Assembly: GCA_963693305.1 (NCBI GenBank)
Contig: OY855913.1
Span: 16,089,022 to 16,153,021 of the forward strand
From: Meandrina meandrites
Taxonomy: Eukaryota > Cnidaria > Anthozoa > Scleractinia > Meandrinidae
Length of the DNA stretch: 64,000 nucleotides
Reading direction: 5' to 3'
Shown: in pieces, positions 23,101-34,303 of the stretch
Numbering within the stretch: position 1 is the first letter of the stretch
How the letters are laid out: each line of letters starts with the position of its first letter
Notes under the pieces: generated by a model
Seen by the model: the letters and a program-made list of their open reading frames with translations, nothing else
What the model was told of the DNA's origin: nothing
The model's database searches: none
Program-made: the position numbers and the translations under genes

Positions 23101-26100
23101 GCGTCATGCGAGTGGACGGGATCTGTTGCGCATGATCGACCAATCCGTAGAACCGAATAGAACTGGGAACTAACTATGGGAATAAACGTCAGTAGGAACG
23201 AAATCAAGTTTAACGTAACAAGAAATCGCTGCTTAGAACTCAAAGCAAAATACTCCCGGGCAGTTAAAAAGGACTAATTCAAACTATAAACTAAAGAGAC
23301 AAATAATATTTCATGTGCTTAATTAGATTAAGTAAACAGAAATTTTTACATTCTTTTAAAACAAAGGGCCGGTGTAAACAATTTCAAGACAGCGTTTGAC
23401 TGTGTATTGTATGCTGTATATCACAAGATAACACACCTTTTGTCCAACAATCATTCAACACAGAGGTTGTCAGCTACTTTTATGACCTTTTATTTACTTT
23501 AATTTTGTGACAAATTTCCTCAAAATGCATAAAGACCCGGCCTTGTGAAACATCATCAATTCTGCATGTATTGCATGCCATTTATTTTATTATCTTGACC
23601 TCAAAATTTTTCTGACTTGAACTCATGAAAATGGACAGACTCTATCTATAGTAGTAGCTCATGCACAACTTTAAGGCCTGAGGCATTAATGTATGTGCAG
23701 CCATGATGGGATATTCAACTGTAGGGGGGGCAGTTGCCATGATTGATGGCAATGGAAGGTCATATTTAAAAAGAACATCAAAACAAAACATGGTGACACT
23801 TGAGATTGCCAAAATACACATCACTGAAATCTGTGTTTGAATCATTTTGGTAATGGGCAACTTGTGTCAAAAAAGTAATTAAAAAATAAAATAAACCTAA
23901 AGCAAAAAAAACTTACACTTCACGTGCCTACTCTGTAAATAGAAATATTGTATATTTACTATGTTGTAAATAGTTTGTTAAAATTAATTATTTTGTTTGT
24001 TGTCCAACAGGAAGAGAAGAAAAGGGCAGCACTTGTTGCAAGGGCAAACCAAGCAGAAGATGAAGATCTGGGATGGGGGGATGAAGGTTGGTATTTTTCA
24101 GTTGTTTTAATAAGTGAATGAATTAGCATTAGAGGCTTACCTGGACCATTTTTATTTCAGGATAGTGTGAACATGTACTAGGTACATGGGCAACTCAGTT
24201 GACAGTTCAATGTGGCAGTGGTAATTAGTAAACACTTAATGACTGGTCCCGAGGGAAACAGTTAATTTTGTTTCCCGAGAATCTCAATGTTTCCCGAGGC
24301 GGAGCCGAGGGAAACATTGAGATTCGAGGGAAACAAAATTAACTGTTTCCTGAGGGACAGGTCATAAAGTGATTTGTTATATAGCCAACGCTCTGTTCAT
24401 GTGCAACGGCGGTCATCGGTCAACATTCGCGGGTAGCAGTGCACTGTTGCCCTCTGACGTCAGAGATTTTGCAATGTTGCCCGCTCAGAGATTTTTGGCG
24501 GGAAACAGTTTCATTGTTAGATGTCATGTGACCTCGAAGTAACCAATGAGAGCGTGCACTGTTGGGGAGAAAATTCCTGCTATATAACAATACAAATTGA
24601 TTTACAGCTGAGCAATGTGTACTATCAATCTCAAATTAATATTCAGGATTAGCTTGATTTTGAAATTCTTAATTTTGGTCTATAGTAGTATTGAAAACAA
24701 AATTATGCTTTTTATTTTAACAACCTTTGAGCACTAGAAATAAAACGTTTTCATGTAGTTTTAGCCACTTCACTGTGGGGAAAAATTTGTGAATTATGCT
24801 GCACTAGTAGTTCTCACCTTGAAACCAGAACGCCTAGCTGATGTGCTTTGCTGTTCTCAAAATGGTGAGATAGATTATGTCTGGGCTTTTCACACACTGA
24901 GGTTTTGCTTTGATGCTTCTGTGTGTAGTAAACACCAGCGACATGATTCTGAATTGTAAAAATTTGTGTCATTAACCACTGTTACAGCATTTCTTGCACG
25001 GCCATAATCCTGTAATACTCAGTAATACACTACCTCTCTGGAACCTTTACTTTCATTCGCCCGCTGTAAACACTACCTCTATTGTTATTCAGGGATAGGG
25101 GCATTGTTATGACCTGTTATCTATCGTCTTAAGAACCAATAAAGTGACTCAGATGGCTGGGTGTTGTGGCGTGCAATCAGTGTATTGGGTGATGCGTTTA
25201 GATCAGATCAGTCACAGACGAACTGAGAGAAGTAGAATGGGGTGGAAAGTAGGAGGGTTGGGTGGGGGATGAGTCCTCTACTCTTCTTTCTCTACCTTCT
25301 ACCATCGCCCCAATCGCTTTGCTTGGTTTTTGACACATTCCAATTCTTTTTTTATTCAGGTAATCAATTATTGTGTTTTGTTCTTATAGATTTGTGGGGT
25401 ATTGAGGAGATAGACGTGGAGAGTCAACTAACAAGTAAACATGCTGCAAATGAAGACAGCAAGGAATCCGTCCTTGATAAAACTCATTTGACTCAAACTG
25501 GAGAACAAGAATCGGTAAAAGAAGTATCTGGCGTGGCCACGACAGAGATAAAGGAGCAAGTTAGTCCGTCAACTGTCACTTTGGAGAAACAAGAGAAACC
25601 CGCGGTCGTTGCAGCAACAACCAGCAGTGATCTGTGTAGGAATGAGGAGGTGAGCGAAGGAAAACGCTTGGAGTTGAAAGACCAGTTATCATCACAAGAG
25701 AGTGTCACTCATGAACAATCTGAACTGCCATCTCATATAACTGAACAAACCTCACAGCATGAAACAAACAATCAAGAAAAAACTGACGAGAATCGTGACC
25801 CTTCCCAGTCTGAACTATCAAAAACACTGACAGGTGACACAACAAGTGGTAAAACAGCTGATGTTGATCTTCAAACAACTTTACACAAGCGTGAAAACAG
25901 TAGCGGCTCTGTTGACAGTTCGTGGTCTAAACTTAGCGATGAAGAGCTCAAGGCTAATGGTGATAAAGAAGGTACATTTTACAAACGTATATCTTTGGAG
26001 AGAGAGAGGTCATTAAGCAGGAATGCGAAACAATGAGGCAATTGAGCAAAGTAGGCGAATGAAAAAAAGCAATAATACATGTATTAAAAATGAGAGTGAG

Positions 26101-26378
26101 ATTGGAAGTCGGTACATCACCACAAGGCACATCAGAAGCATGGTGCTGTCGGTTCAATTGATCTCAATGTTACCCGCCAAAAATGAAAAAATATGTAGCG
26201 TGAATAAATATGAATGGAGACATAACTGTCTCTTCATATATATCCGCAGTTCACATATGAATCATTTCATATACATTACATCATTTCACTCCTTTCACGG
26301 GAAAATATGAACTCACAATTGACCTCGCCCCCAATGTGTGGCTTCATAGCTCAGTTGGTAGAGCATCGCACCGGTATC

Positions 26379-26412
<34 letters not shown>

Positions 26413-27693
26413 TGATTTTTTTCAGGCTTCTTTATTCCAATTGCTTAAAATTGGAAATTCACTGCGAAGATCACATATCACCTTCACATAACTGTCTCTG
26501 CTGGACGCTCTATCAGTGAGACTAATCCTAGCTGTGTGAGGGAAGTTTGTATTTTTTTTTTACTTACTACCTCTGACTAATAGAATCTTTGACCTTTGTT
26601 CCTTGTAGCTGGTTCAAAAGAGAATGGCGCTGGTTCCGGTAACAGCTCTACTTCATCCGGCAGTGGTGTACTGGTGCTTAGTGTGGATGACAAAGACGTT
26701 GAATGGGATGATGACGATGATGATTTAGACTTCAATGAGGACATGTCTGAAGAGGAGGTCAAGAGAATCATGCAAAGTATGGCGACTAAAAAGCACAATG
26801 CAGATGATGGTGCTGCAGCTGGAGACCTGGATGTGAGTCGTGGATAAATTTGAAAATGTTGAATTTAAAATTTTTGCAACTTTGGATCTCGTTCGATCTT
26901 TTTGCAACTTTGATTGTTTGCAAAACAGTACCAGTCGAGCTTAAAACTTTCCGGCCTCCACCAAAAATAAGTTATAATGTTTGCGTTTCCTTCGGCCTGA
27001 GGGTAATTTCGGATGTTCGGTGTAAAATAACTTACGCGTCACTTCATACCTGTCAATGCAGTTTGTTTCAGGTTCTCAAACTGTGATGAAACGGACGAAT
27101 TAGTCGCGACAGCGCGAAACTGCATGTTCAATGTAAACAAGCAAAGAAAGTCGACCTCTACTTATCACTGTTTTTTCATCAGCGCTTTTACGGCATTTTA
27201 CCAGGTGAGAGCGGGCTGTAGAACAAGCCTTGAACAAGAGCATGTCCTGTGAGCGACTGTGTTTAGGTAGACTTGACTTTAGCAGATCCATTTTTGGTAG
27301 AAATTTCTCAAAATTAAGAAAATTGGCTGAAGTAAAAACATTTCAGGCCAAGACTGAACTTTAGTAACGCTTCAGAAAAATTGATGTCTCGCACCTCACG
27401 TGACAATCCCCATTATTTTGAATTGCTGGCTCAAAATTAAGAAATTTTTGTTTATGGCTTTATTTGATTTTTTAAAGCTGGTCAAAATGAAATGCAGGAG
27501 TCTATTCCCATACAGAAAAGGAAAAATCCTGCGGGAGCCCGGAGTTGAAAGCCGCTTCTTTCTACAGATATCGCGTTTTAAAGTAAAAAACACGCGGCGC
27601 TCACATCTCGATCTTCTGTGGGGATAAATACTAACATGAAAATGAATTGCAATGTTTTCTCAACAGGACGATGACTGGGAAAACTGGGACTAA
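17107..27693 (+). CDS. BSDC1: BSD domain-containing protein 1
   Basis: Twelve exons: 17107-17120, 17226-17286, 17803-17919, 18791-18839, 20332-20450, 20686-20740, 21700-21815, 22344-22412, 24011-24086, 25390-25971, 26609-26832, 27667-27693. Phases agree throughout and the product is 502 aa. The N-terminus (MAEESGGSSWWGTWSSEF) and the following VREKSSEAMTMVKHDLAEFV match the family's conserved start. The BSD domain spans about residues 145-200 and contains LLVNVPEIRSLYAKLVPSAV and FWQRYFYKVHQL, with the diagnostic aromatic pair. Exon 10 is a 194-aa polar, Glu/Thr/Ser-rich, probably disordered insert. The acidic tail includes DMSEEEVKRIMQSM and ends DDWENWD. The human protein is about 430 aa, so the extra length lies in the linker. 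The molecular role is poorly known; BSD domains occur in transcription-factor-like and synapse-associated proteins. The stop is in a 27-base last exon. Confidence 0.95.
18012..18437. mobile_element. Mariner-like MITE in BSDC1 intron 3
   Basis: The ends are CAGCTATTTCGAGAAAGGTT and its reverse complement, with TA on both sides (left ..CATA, right ..GTATA). TIRs starting CAG next to TA fit Tc1/mariner elements. A diverged relative occurs at about 43737-45756, sharing the words TGGATTTTGCATAT (variant), TTAGTATTCA.CACGTGCAG and CCATACTACCTTTCGG. No coding potential was seen. Confidence 0.7.
19050..19760 (+). repeat. Dispersed repeat A, copy 1, interrupted by a foldback
   Basis: This segment resembles 23141-23420. 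Shared words include ACTGGGAACTAACTA, AAATACTCCCGGGCAGTTA and GTGTAAACAATTTCAAGACA. In this copy the similarity is broken by the foldback element at 19209-19660 and resumes after it. Confidence 0.7.
19209..19660. mobile_element. Foldback element (palindrome, about 190-bp arms) in BSDC1 intron 4
   Basis: The arms pair over their whole length: TGGCTAGTCTGACGCAGCG at the left faces CTGTGTCAGACTAGCCACGA at the right, and the centre pairs around AATTGACAATGAAAGTTGAC. The block GTTGAGCATCGYGCTCAAAG occurs twice in each arm. Flanks GTTATATTAG at 19199-19208 and 19661-19670 form a 10-bp duplication. The uninterrupted relative at about 23320 supplies an approximate empty site. The TSD length suggests a Mutator-like or foldback class; the class is inference. 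Confidence 0.82.
20940..21075 (+). repeat. Dispersed repeat B, copy 1
   Basis: It matches 25027-25152 over about 125 bases. Shared words include CACTACCTCTATTGTTATT, AGGGGCATTGTTATGACCTG and AAGAACCAATRAAGTGACTC. Both copies lie in BSDC1 introns in the same orientation. Confidence 0.75.
21847..22003. mobile_element. Mariner/pogo-like MITE, 157 bp
   Basis: The left end is TA then CAGTTGAACCTCGATAACTC; the right end is GAGTTATCGGGATTCAGCTG, its imperfect reverse complement. Internal words repeat the end motif (GTTTGAGTTATTGAAGG). CAGT-type termini beside TA fit Tc1/mariner-class MITEs. It sits in BSDC1 intron 7. Confidence 0.65.
22908..23018 (+). repeat. Minisatellite, about 21-22 bp period, five units
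   Basis: Repeated units of the form AGGCTAACCAAAGTGCTAATT, each slightly diverged, in BSDC1 intron 8. The open frames through it on both strands reflect a period near a multiple of three, not coding. Confidence 0.8.
23141..23420 (+). repeat. Dispersed repeat A, copy 2 (uninterrupted)
   Basis: Relative of 19050-19760 without the foldback insertion; see that entry for shared words. It lies in BSDC1 intron 8. Confidence 0.7.
24240..24363. repeat. Near-perfect hairpin palindrome, 60-bp arms
   Basis: GACTGGTCCCGAGGGAAACA at the left pairs with TGTTTCCTGAGGGACAGGTC at the right, with few mismatches and almost no loop. The word CGAGGGAAACA (or its complement) appears four times. A second inverted pair, TTGTTATATAGC and GCTATATAACAA, follows at about 24374 and 24575 and may belong to a neighbouring element. 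The hairpin is in BSDC1 intron 9. Confidence 0.8.
25027..25152 (+). repeat. Dispersed repeat B, copy 2
   Basis: Direct repeat of 20940-21075, about 4.1 kb away in the same gene. Confidence 0.75.
26340..26411 (+). tRNA. tRNA-like sequence (anticodon position GGT), part of a repeat unit
   Basis: A 72-base cloverleaf can be drawn. The acceptor is GGCTTCA with TGAAGCC, the D arm GCTC/GAGC, and the anticodon stem TCGCA/CGCGG with one mismatch. The loop is CCGGTAT, so positions 34-36 read GGT (Thr). The T arm is ACGGG-TTCGAAT-CCCGT. The B box GGTTCGAATCC is intact. Position 33 is C instead of the near-universal T, and the flanks are repeated at 42.6-43.0 kb. It is therefore more likely a tRNA-derived repeat than a working tRNA gene. 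It lies in BSDC1 intron 10. Confidence 0.55.
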
Positions 27694-28131
27694 CAAAGGG
27701 AAGGAAAGAAAATCGCTTATGGAGAGAAGACACAGGGAAAACATGGTCCGATCATTCCAACGAAGAATACTGACATCTAAAAAGCGCCTGTTTCTAAAAT
27801 ATATTATAAAATATATACTGCCTTACTTGATAGTGAAGGGAAATGTGAATTATATTTTGTTTCAAGTTAAGCTTTATAGAAATACTCGTTTGACTTTCAT
27901 TAAGACGCCGTTTGCTGTCATACTTGGCATTTATCATAACAGGGTTGCTATGTGTGTACACCAGAATATTTGTCTCTCTTTTCATTAAATGTTAGTTGGT
28001 ATTTTTTAGGGGTGGGTGGGTGGGGGGGATTGGACTACTTGGAAAAAGTAAATGGAGATTCGCCAGTAAAAGAAAAGAGATCAGTCAAATTGTTTCTGTT
28101 GAAATGGTCAATTTATTATAAAGAAATTATG

Positions 28132-28137
28132 AATAAA
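28132..28137 (+). terminator. Possible BSDC1 polyadenylation signal
   Basis: AATAAA 439 bases after the stop codon; an ATTAAA at 27984-27989 is an alternative. Neither is proven. Confidence 0.35.
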
Positions 28138-30718
28138 AGGTGATTTACTGCAAATCGTTTGCAATAGCTGCTGTACGTTCACTAGATTTTGTTGTTTGTC
28201 AGCAAGTTCACTTTTCACCTCGCATCCCGCATCGTAATCCACTTGCAAGGATCTCAGGGGTGGGGTGGGCAGAAGAGAGAATTGTGCGCGGCGCACCTTC
28301 AACGCGCACTCCAACCCAACAACTGTGGGCTAGTGTTTGCCTGAGTGAGTCTGAGGAAAACTCGTGAAAACGTTTATCGTGATAAGTTTATGCATCAGTC
28401 AATTCCAGCAGTGCCCATTCCCCTGGGCTAATCCCCGGGCAATTGCATTTTTTTTAAAAAAAAATGGTTAATTCCCTGGGGTGGGGACACATGATCCTGC
28501 CCAATGCCCTGGGGTGGGGATGGAGGAAAAGGGCAAATGCCCCGTCCCCGGGATCGTTCGTCTATCGACACAGAAGTTTATAAATGCAAGGGCGAGATTT
28601 CGAGTGTGATTCTGTTTCTTTTTATTTTGTTCTGAACAGTTGACATTTTTTAATCCTGAATATTTGGTAATAATGCTTAAGACAATCCATCTAAACATGT
28701 TTAATATTTAATAAACAATTGAGATTGTTTGTAGAAATCAAATAACTTTAAAACTCTATTTTAATCCTTTATCAAACAGTTCGTTTAATCAATAAGTAAA
28801 GAAACAAATCTAGATATTTAAGTTTAAAAGTGGCAACAAGAGGTAACAAAGCAAAGGACTTGTCCTGGATCCTTCCATCCACAAAAATGTGAACTTCAGT
28901 TCGAGTTTCATTTTCATTAAATGCGTAATGAGTAAATAGTCGTATTATATATCATATATAGTTGTTTTTGCTGAAGTCGTTGCCTTTATTTAATAGGCTA
29001 ACATGAATGAAGAATATCTAGAATAAAGTAAACAGAACTTTAAAAACGTCGACCAGCTTGTCTGAGCCGTGACGAACTAACCAATCTTCCACAAACTGTA
29101 TGTCTTTACCGATGAATAGGCACTTTCGCAAATCACGTGTCAAATGCCCGGGGGTTGCCCCGGGGTGTGCAAATGCCCAGTCCCCGGGCCGCACTAAAAA
29201 TACAAATACCCCTTCCCCGGGACTGACAACATGAGCAAATGCCCCACGGTTGCCCGGGGGTGGGCACTGCTGGAATTGACTGATGCATTAAAAATCCAGT
29301 TGATTTTTTCGGCTTGTCTGATAGCACTAATTACTCTATTGATGTAAACCTTAATGAGCATATTTACCAGGCAGCTTACGATAATTGTGAAATAAAAGAT
29401 CGTGATGACAACTGGCCACAGCAAGGTTTTCTAGAAGATTTCTACATGAAGAAGTTGAAGCTCATTATTAGCTCTATTCAAACTGTAAGCTAATTATCTC
29501 AGGTATAAATACTGCTAGTGTTACATCTAATCCTTGTGTGACAAGACATGATTATGGTTCTGCAATAGCCCGGAGTTGAAATATTGTATTTCTACATTAA
29601 ATCTTGGGCCAACCAAAACTTGGTTTTGCAATGAACTCGCCTTTCTCCTTGTTAATTCCAAATTCCGTGTCATTGAAGCGTGAAACAATTCGTTATTTCA
29701 ACAAATGGACTACACTTTTTCATAGCCGTACTCTCTTAGCAATGACGCCATAAAATGTCCAAATCCTCATTTTATGACGTCATTTCTCAATATAGAGGCC
29801 CTATTTGGGGGGGGGGGGGGGGGGTCTGAGTATCCCGTATCCCATTATTTTTGACCTAATCAATCATCAATCAATGCGTATTGTCACGAGTGCGGAAACT
29901 CGGCTAAATGGTCGATTGAAAATGTTAGGTTTGGTCTAGAAAAAACTGTATTGAGACACCTTAATTTCCACAGAGAACCCAAATACTGAATTAGCTGTAA
30001 CATAAATATTCACCTGTGTTCCTGTGTCATTTTGAGTCGTTTTGAAAGCGATTTGAATCAGAACATAGAAGGTTTACCTTGCAAGTTTCTAAGTGTCTGC
30101 TGCTTGATAAATACGACGCGCCTATTATGTCTCGAGCTTCCATTAACCCGAGAACGTATTTAGGGGTCTTATTCATGAAGCGGCAGACAAGATAATATAA
30201 TTATGATAATATATAATATATTCGCTCTGATTACAATCGCTTCCAAAAACGACTCAAAAAGACACAGTAACACATGATAAAGCTAATACAACGTTTGGCC
30301 TCCCTGTGTAAATTCGACAATTCCTTCTGCCACGGCAAAAAAAGGTTATGATTTATCACTACATTATATCCCGTTAATTCCGGTGGTTTGTAGCTCTAAC
30401 TTACTTTCATTTTCGATATCCCCAAATCTCTGGTTTAAATATTCCGTATTCCATTAATTTTTCTCCCAAATCTCCCGTATCCCTATAATTTTTTACCCAA
30501 ATAACCCGTATCCCTAAAACCCCTAATGGGGCCGCAGTTTTAGAGTGTATGGGTGGGAATAAAATTTAAGAATAGCTTTCGACCAATCAAAAGCCAGTGT
30601 CAAAAATAATTCCAATCAAAAGCTGTTTGTCCGCGTTCGCTCCCCTGCCCACCCCTACAAGTCCATTGTTGCCGAGATGACGTCATTAGTAGAAACGTGC
30701 TTGCCAACGAAACACAAC
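28138..30718. other. Intergenic between BSDC1 and OSER1
   Basis: No gene recognised. It contains the element at 28391-29287 and a G homopolymer at about 29807-29823. A CCAATCAAAAG word occurs twice (about 30584 and 30612), 110-140 bases upstream of the OSER1 start. These could act as CCAAT boxes, though they are weak evidence alone. Confidence 0.4.
28391..29287. mobile_element. TIR element with TTA flanks, 897 bp
   Basis: The first 27 bases, starting TGCATCAGTCAATTCCAGCA, are an exact reverse complement of the last 27. TTA flanks both sides (28388-28390 and 29288-29290), which would suit a Harbinger-type 3-bp duplication. Near both ends it has clusters of CCCGGG-containing words such as AAATGCCC..CCCCGGG. 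No transposase frame was seen. Confidence 0.75.
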
Positions 30719-32503
30719 ATGGCGGACAAGGATGTCGATTGTCCGAATGACGCTTGTAAAACACAAGGCCAGATCAACGACAAAAAGTTGAAAGGCACGG
30801 AGAAAGATCTTCAGACGATTTTTAAGAAACTCAGGGTAGACAATGGACCGTAAGTAGTTACTGAATATGTCTTTCTGTTCTCAAAATTCATCTTCAATTT
30901 GATATAAGCTTTGTCGTGCGGGATTGATGTGGGAAGTAAGCTTTGTTTACGATAAATCAAATGACTTCCTGTTACTTTTCCATCGAATTTGACTTAATTT
31001 ATTACACATTACTTTATTTTAACGTCGAAAAACTTCCTATTAGTGAATTGTCATGTTTATGCATTCAGACTTTCGGTTTTGTGAACGACGTGATTCAGCA
31101 ACAAATGTCTGCCGTAAAAACGAAACAACAGTTGATTGTGTTTTCTTGATTACTATAAATATATGTGGTAGGCTGCATCACAATCGCGATACACATCATC
31201 TTTACATTTTCCAGTTGCAGCTTAGACTTCTACGTTTAATTTAATTGCTGCCATTTCACGGAAGTGCTACTTGTTGGCTTATTTTGCAATAAATTATAAT
31301 GTGTGTTTGCTGTTTTCAATTGAAACCTTGACTTCTATTCCGGAATTTTAAGAGATGAATCTATGTACAATTTCTAACAAATGATGTTTATTTTTTAATT
31401 TAAAACTCAATTGACCGTCATATATATTTAAGGCCGAGTTCACACACTTAATTTACACATTTTTGCTGTGTCATCATATGCATAAGTGTCAACATACAGT
31501 CATGTAATTTCGGAGCCCCTTGGCTACCAAGCTGGATGGGGTTGTCCTAAAATCCAGATTCCTGGAAACCCAGAAATCTTTTTATTCTGGAAAACAAGGC
31601 ATAACGATATTTTAATTCTGTAATGACTACATTTGTTGAGGTCTGTGGAAATTAGGCGAGAGATCAAAAACTATGCAAGACATTCTGACAAACTGTTCCA
31701 TTTTTACACAACTGAGCAATGATTTTGTAGACACATTTTGAAACAAAATTCAGCATTTACCATAACATATTATCCTTGGGCATCATGTATTGTACATTAA
31801 AGTAATAATTTCACACGTACCTTAAAATTGGCCTTGGTTGAACCTTTAATCTACCATTAAAATTCTAAAGATATTGGAATTAAATGTAAAAATTCAACTG
31901 AAAAAAAAAACTATCATTCTGTAAAAACTTTTTTGCTTTTTTATACTTATACTGGAATGTCTCAACTTGGTGCTTTCTTCTCCACACAGCAAAAGACTTT
32001 ATAGGAAATCACGACTTGGGTCTCTTGGTAATTTAAGAAATAGAGACAGTGAAAACAAACAGATTGCAAGAAGAATTCTTAGGGAGCCAACATTTATCTA
32101 CAAAAATCAACAAGCTTCAACAATTTCTCACAAGAATCAAGCTCGTGGAATAAGACGTAGGAGACGTAAAGCAAGTCTTGAAGTAAGACATAAAGGAAGT
32201 TCAAAAGACCAAAGAGAATCGCTCAGTGACAGTGAACTGGAATGCAATAAAACTCTCGCATGTAAGTTGAGGATACACAGTGCAAATAAAGAAATCAAAG
32301 TTGAACAGAAGCCTAATTTTCAATCAAGGGAAATGGTTGCAGATTGTAGCAGACAGCACAGAAGACTACAGTGTGCAAATGTACCAAGACATGCAGGGAT
32401 GAACTTTGATGATACAACACCTGAAGAACTTGCTTCATATTTTGATCAGTTGCTGTATTTTCCTAAGCCCATGTCAGCTATGGCTGAAATGATGTATACG
32501 TAA
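30719..32503 (+). CDS. OSER1: Oxidative stress-responsive serine-rich protein 1 homologue
   Basis: Two exons, 30719-30849 and 31990-32503, joined in phase (CC|C = Pro) to give 214 aa. The N-terminal GTEKDLQTIFKKLRVDNG and the extreme C-terminus FDDTTPEELASYFDQLLYF then PMSAMAEMMYT are the two most conserved blocks of OSER1. They flank a basic, Ser/Arg/Lys-rich disordered middle (RGIRRRRRKAS). The human protein is about 292 aa, so this copy has a shorter middle. In vertebrates OSER1 is induced by oxidative stress and linked to FOXO targets; here the role is inferred only from homology. There are no membrane segments or enzyme motifs. AATAAA lies 138 bases after the stop. Confidence 0.93.
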
Positions 32504-34303
32504 CTGAACAAACATTTTTGTGACCTTTCCATTATCCTCTTGTACAGTGTGTAGGAGGTGGTGTGTAGTGGGGTATTTTTCTTTTCTATTCCTCTTTTGC
32601 CTCTGTCATAATACTTCACTGTAATATTAGTTATTTCATAAATAAATTTATAGCAATATTTGAGTTGGACAGCTGAAAAAGGTTTGTTCTAATAAACAGG
32701 TACTGTGGAATTGAAAGTTATCATTTGCAACTTCTTAATAATTTACTTATTAATTTACTACTGTTCAGCCTCTTACAGACATTAAACTTGTTATTTTATA
32801 TTGCTGATGTACCGGTAACCCAGAATGTTGTCGAGTTGTGTTGTTTTGTTTTACATGGGTGCAAAAAAGTATGTTGTATACAGGCTGAGGTGGACATGTC
32901 TTTCTCAGTTTCCTCAGCTCCTGTCTTTTACATTCATTGTTAAGGTCAAAACCGTCTTATTGTTATCCTTGTTGGTTTAGCATGTCGAAAGACGATGTTG
33001 GAAGATGGATGCCGAAAGATAGTGGCTATACATGTATCATGCTAAATCTGGTTTGCTCTCGCACTTTTCTGTGCTTCATACTTCGTTGATAGACTAAGAA
33101 AAAATAGGTGCTGTTCATTGACTAACCAAGCCACGAATTTTAACCCCTATGATAATCATCCCCTGACTCGTCCCCAGTCGTCTTCATATAACATGCGGCA
33201 AAGGAAGAGTTGCGCACAAGGTAGGGGAGCATGGGATGCTGATACCCATCTCTCCCTGTGCTCTCCCTGCGCACTGTATAAAGATGACTGGGGAATTGAG
33301 ACAGAATCATCCCTGTCACCTAAACATGTATTATGATTATTCCACTGGAACAGATCAGACTCAGTCCAAACTGGGTGTTATCCAAGGTTATTCCCAAGTA
33401 CCCATTAGTTTTCAATTTTCATCCAAAATAAATTGTTAAATTGAATGGAACTGTTCAAGAATGTTTTGAGCAGACAAGCAATGTTTGAATATACAAACTG
33501 ATTTGTTCTTCTCAAGCTTCCTTTATGGAAAACTGTGGTGTTTCCTTCTCATAACAGATTTTACTGGGAGTGACAGTTCTAACAAATGCTGTTTGAACAG
33601 AGCCATGTGTACTGAAAGTCATCCTGAAAATCTGGAATATTGTCCCGAACTTTTGGGAGACATTCCCATAGATTCTCAAACTTCCTGAAATTTTAACTTC
33701 ATTACTTTGTGTGTCCCGGAAAATTTCCCAAGTCTCCCGATTTCTGGCAAAATCTTCAGATTCCTGGAAGAATTTTGTTTTTCTCCCAAAACACTGCCCT
33801 TCTTACCCCTTGTGATATTTGGTCCAAATGGAGGTTATGCTGATCATGGTTGATTAGGAATGGACCATTTTATTTATTATTCATTTGTTTTTGTGGGGGC
33901 GGGGGTGGGGGTGGGTTGGCAGGTGAGTGGGTAGTATTAACCAATACCAAAAGAAAAGTAAAAAGCAAAAGTAGAGTAAACAAATCAATGTACAGCAATC
34001 CAACGGAGAAGCTGCATAAGCTAAAAGTGAAAAAAAAATCTTACACAAACACGGAAAGGAAAAAAAAATTGAGCTCTGAAAAATTGCCCGCGATACATGT
34101 ATTTAGCGAACAGCTGATTCAGAAAAGTAAATTGCGTCATATAAGGTCTATTGTAGTGTCCTTACAAATGTTTTTATTGTTGGATAGCTGTTCCTTCAAC
34201 AAGATACAGTACCAAGACACTACAATGCAGCATATATCAAGTATATACTGGTTATCTGAAGGCCGAAAAAACAATCCTGGAACAACAAAAATTGTTAGAA
34301 GTC
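32504..34303. other. Intergenic between OSER1 and TMEM65
   Basis: No gene recognised. A long open frame at 33850-34338 begins in a G-rich run and lysine-rich low complexity and lacks family features, so I treat it as non-coding. The last few hundred bases probably hold the TMEM65 promoter. Confidence 0.45.
32641..32646 (+). terminator. Likely OSER1 polyadenylation signal
   Basis: AATAAA 138 bases downstream of the OSER1 stop codon, at a typical distance. Confidence 0.5.
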
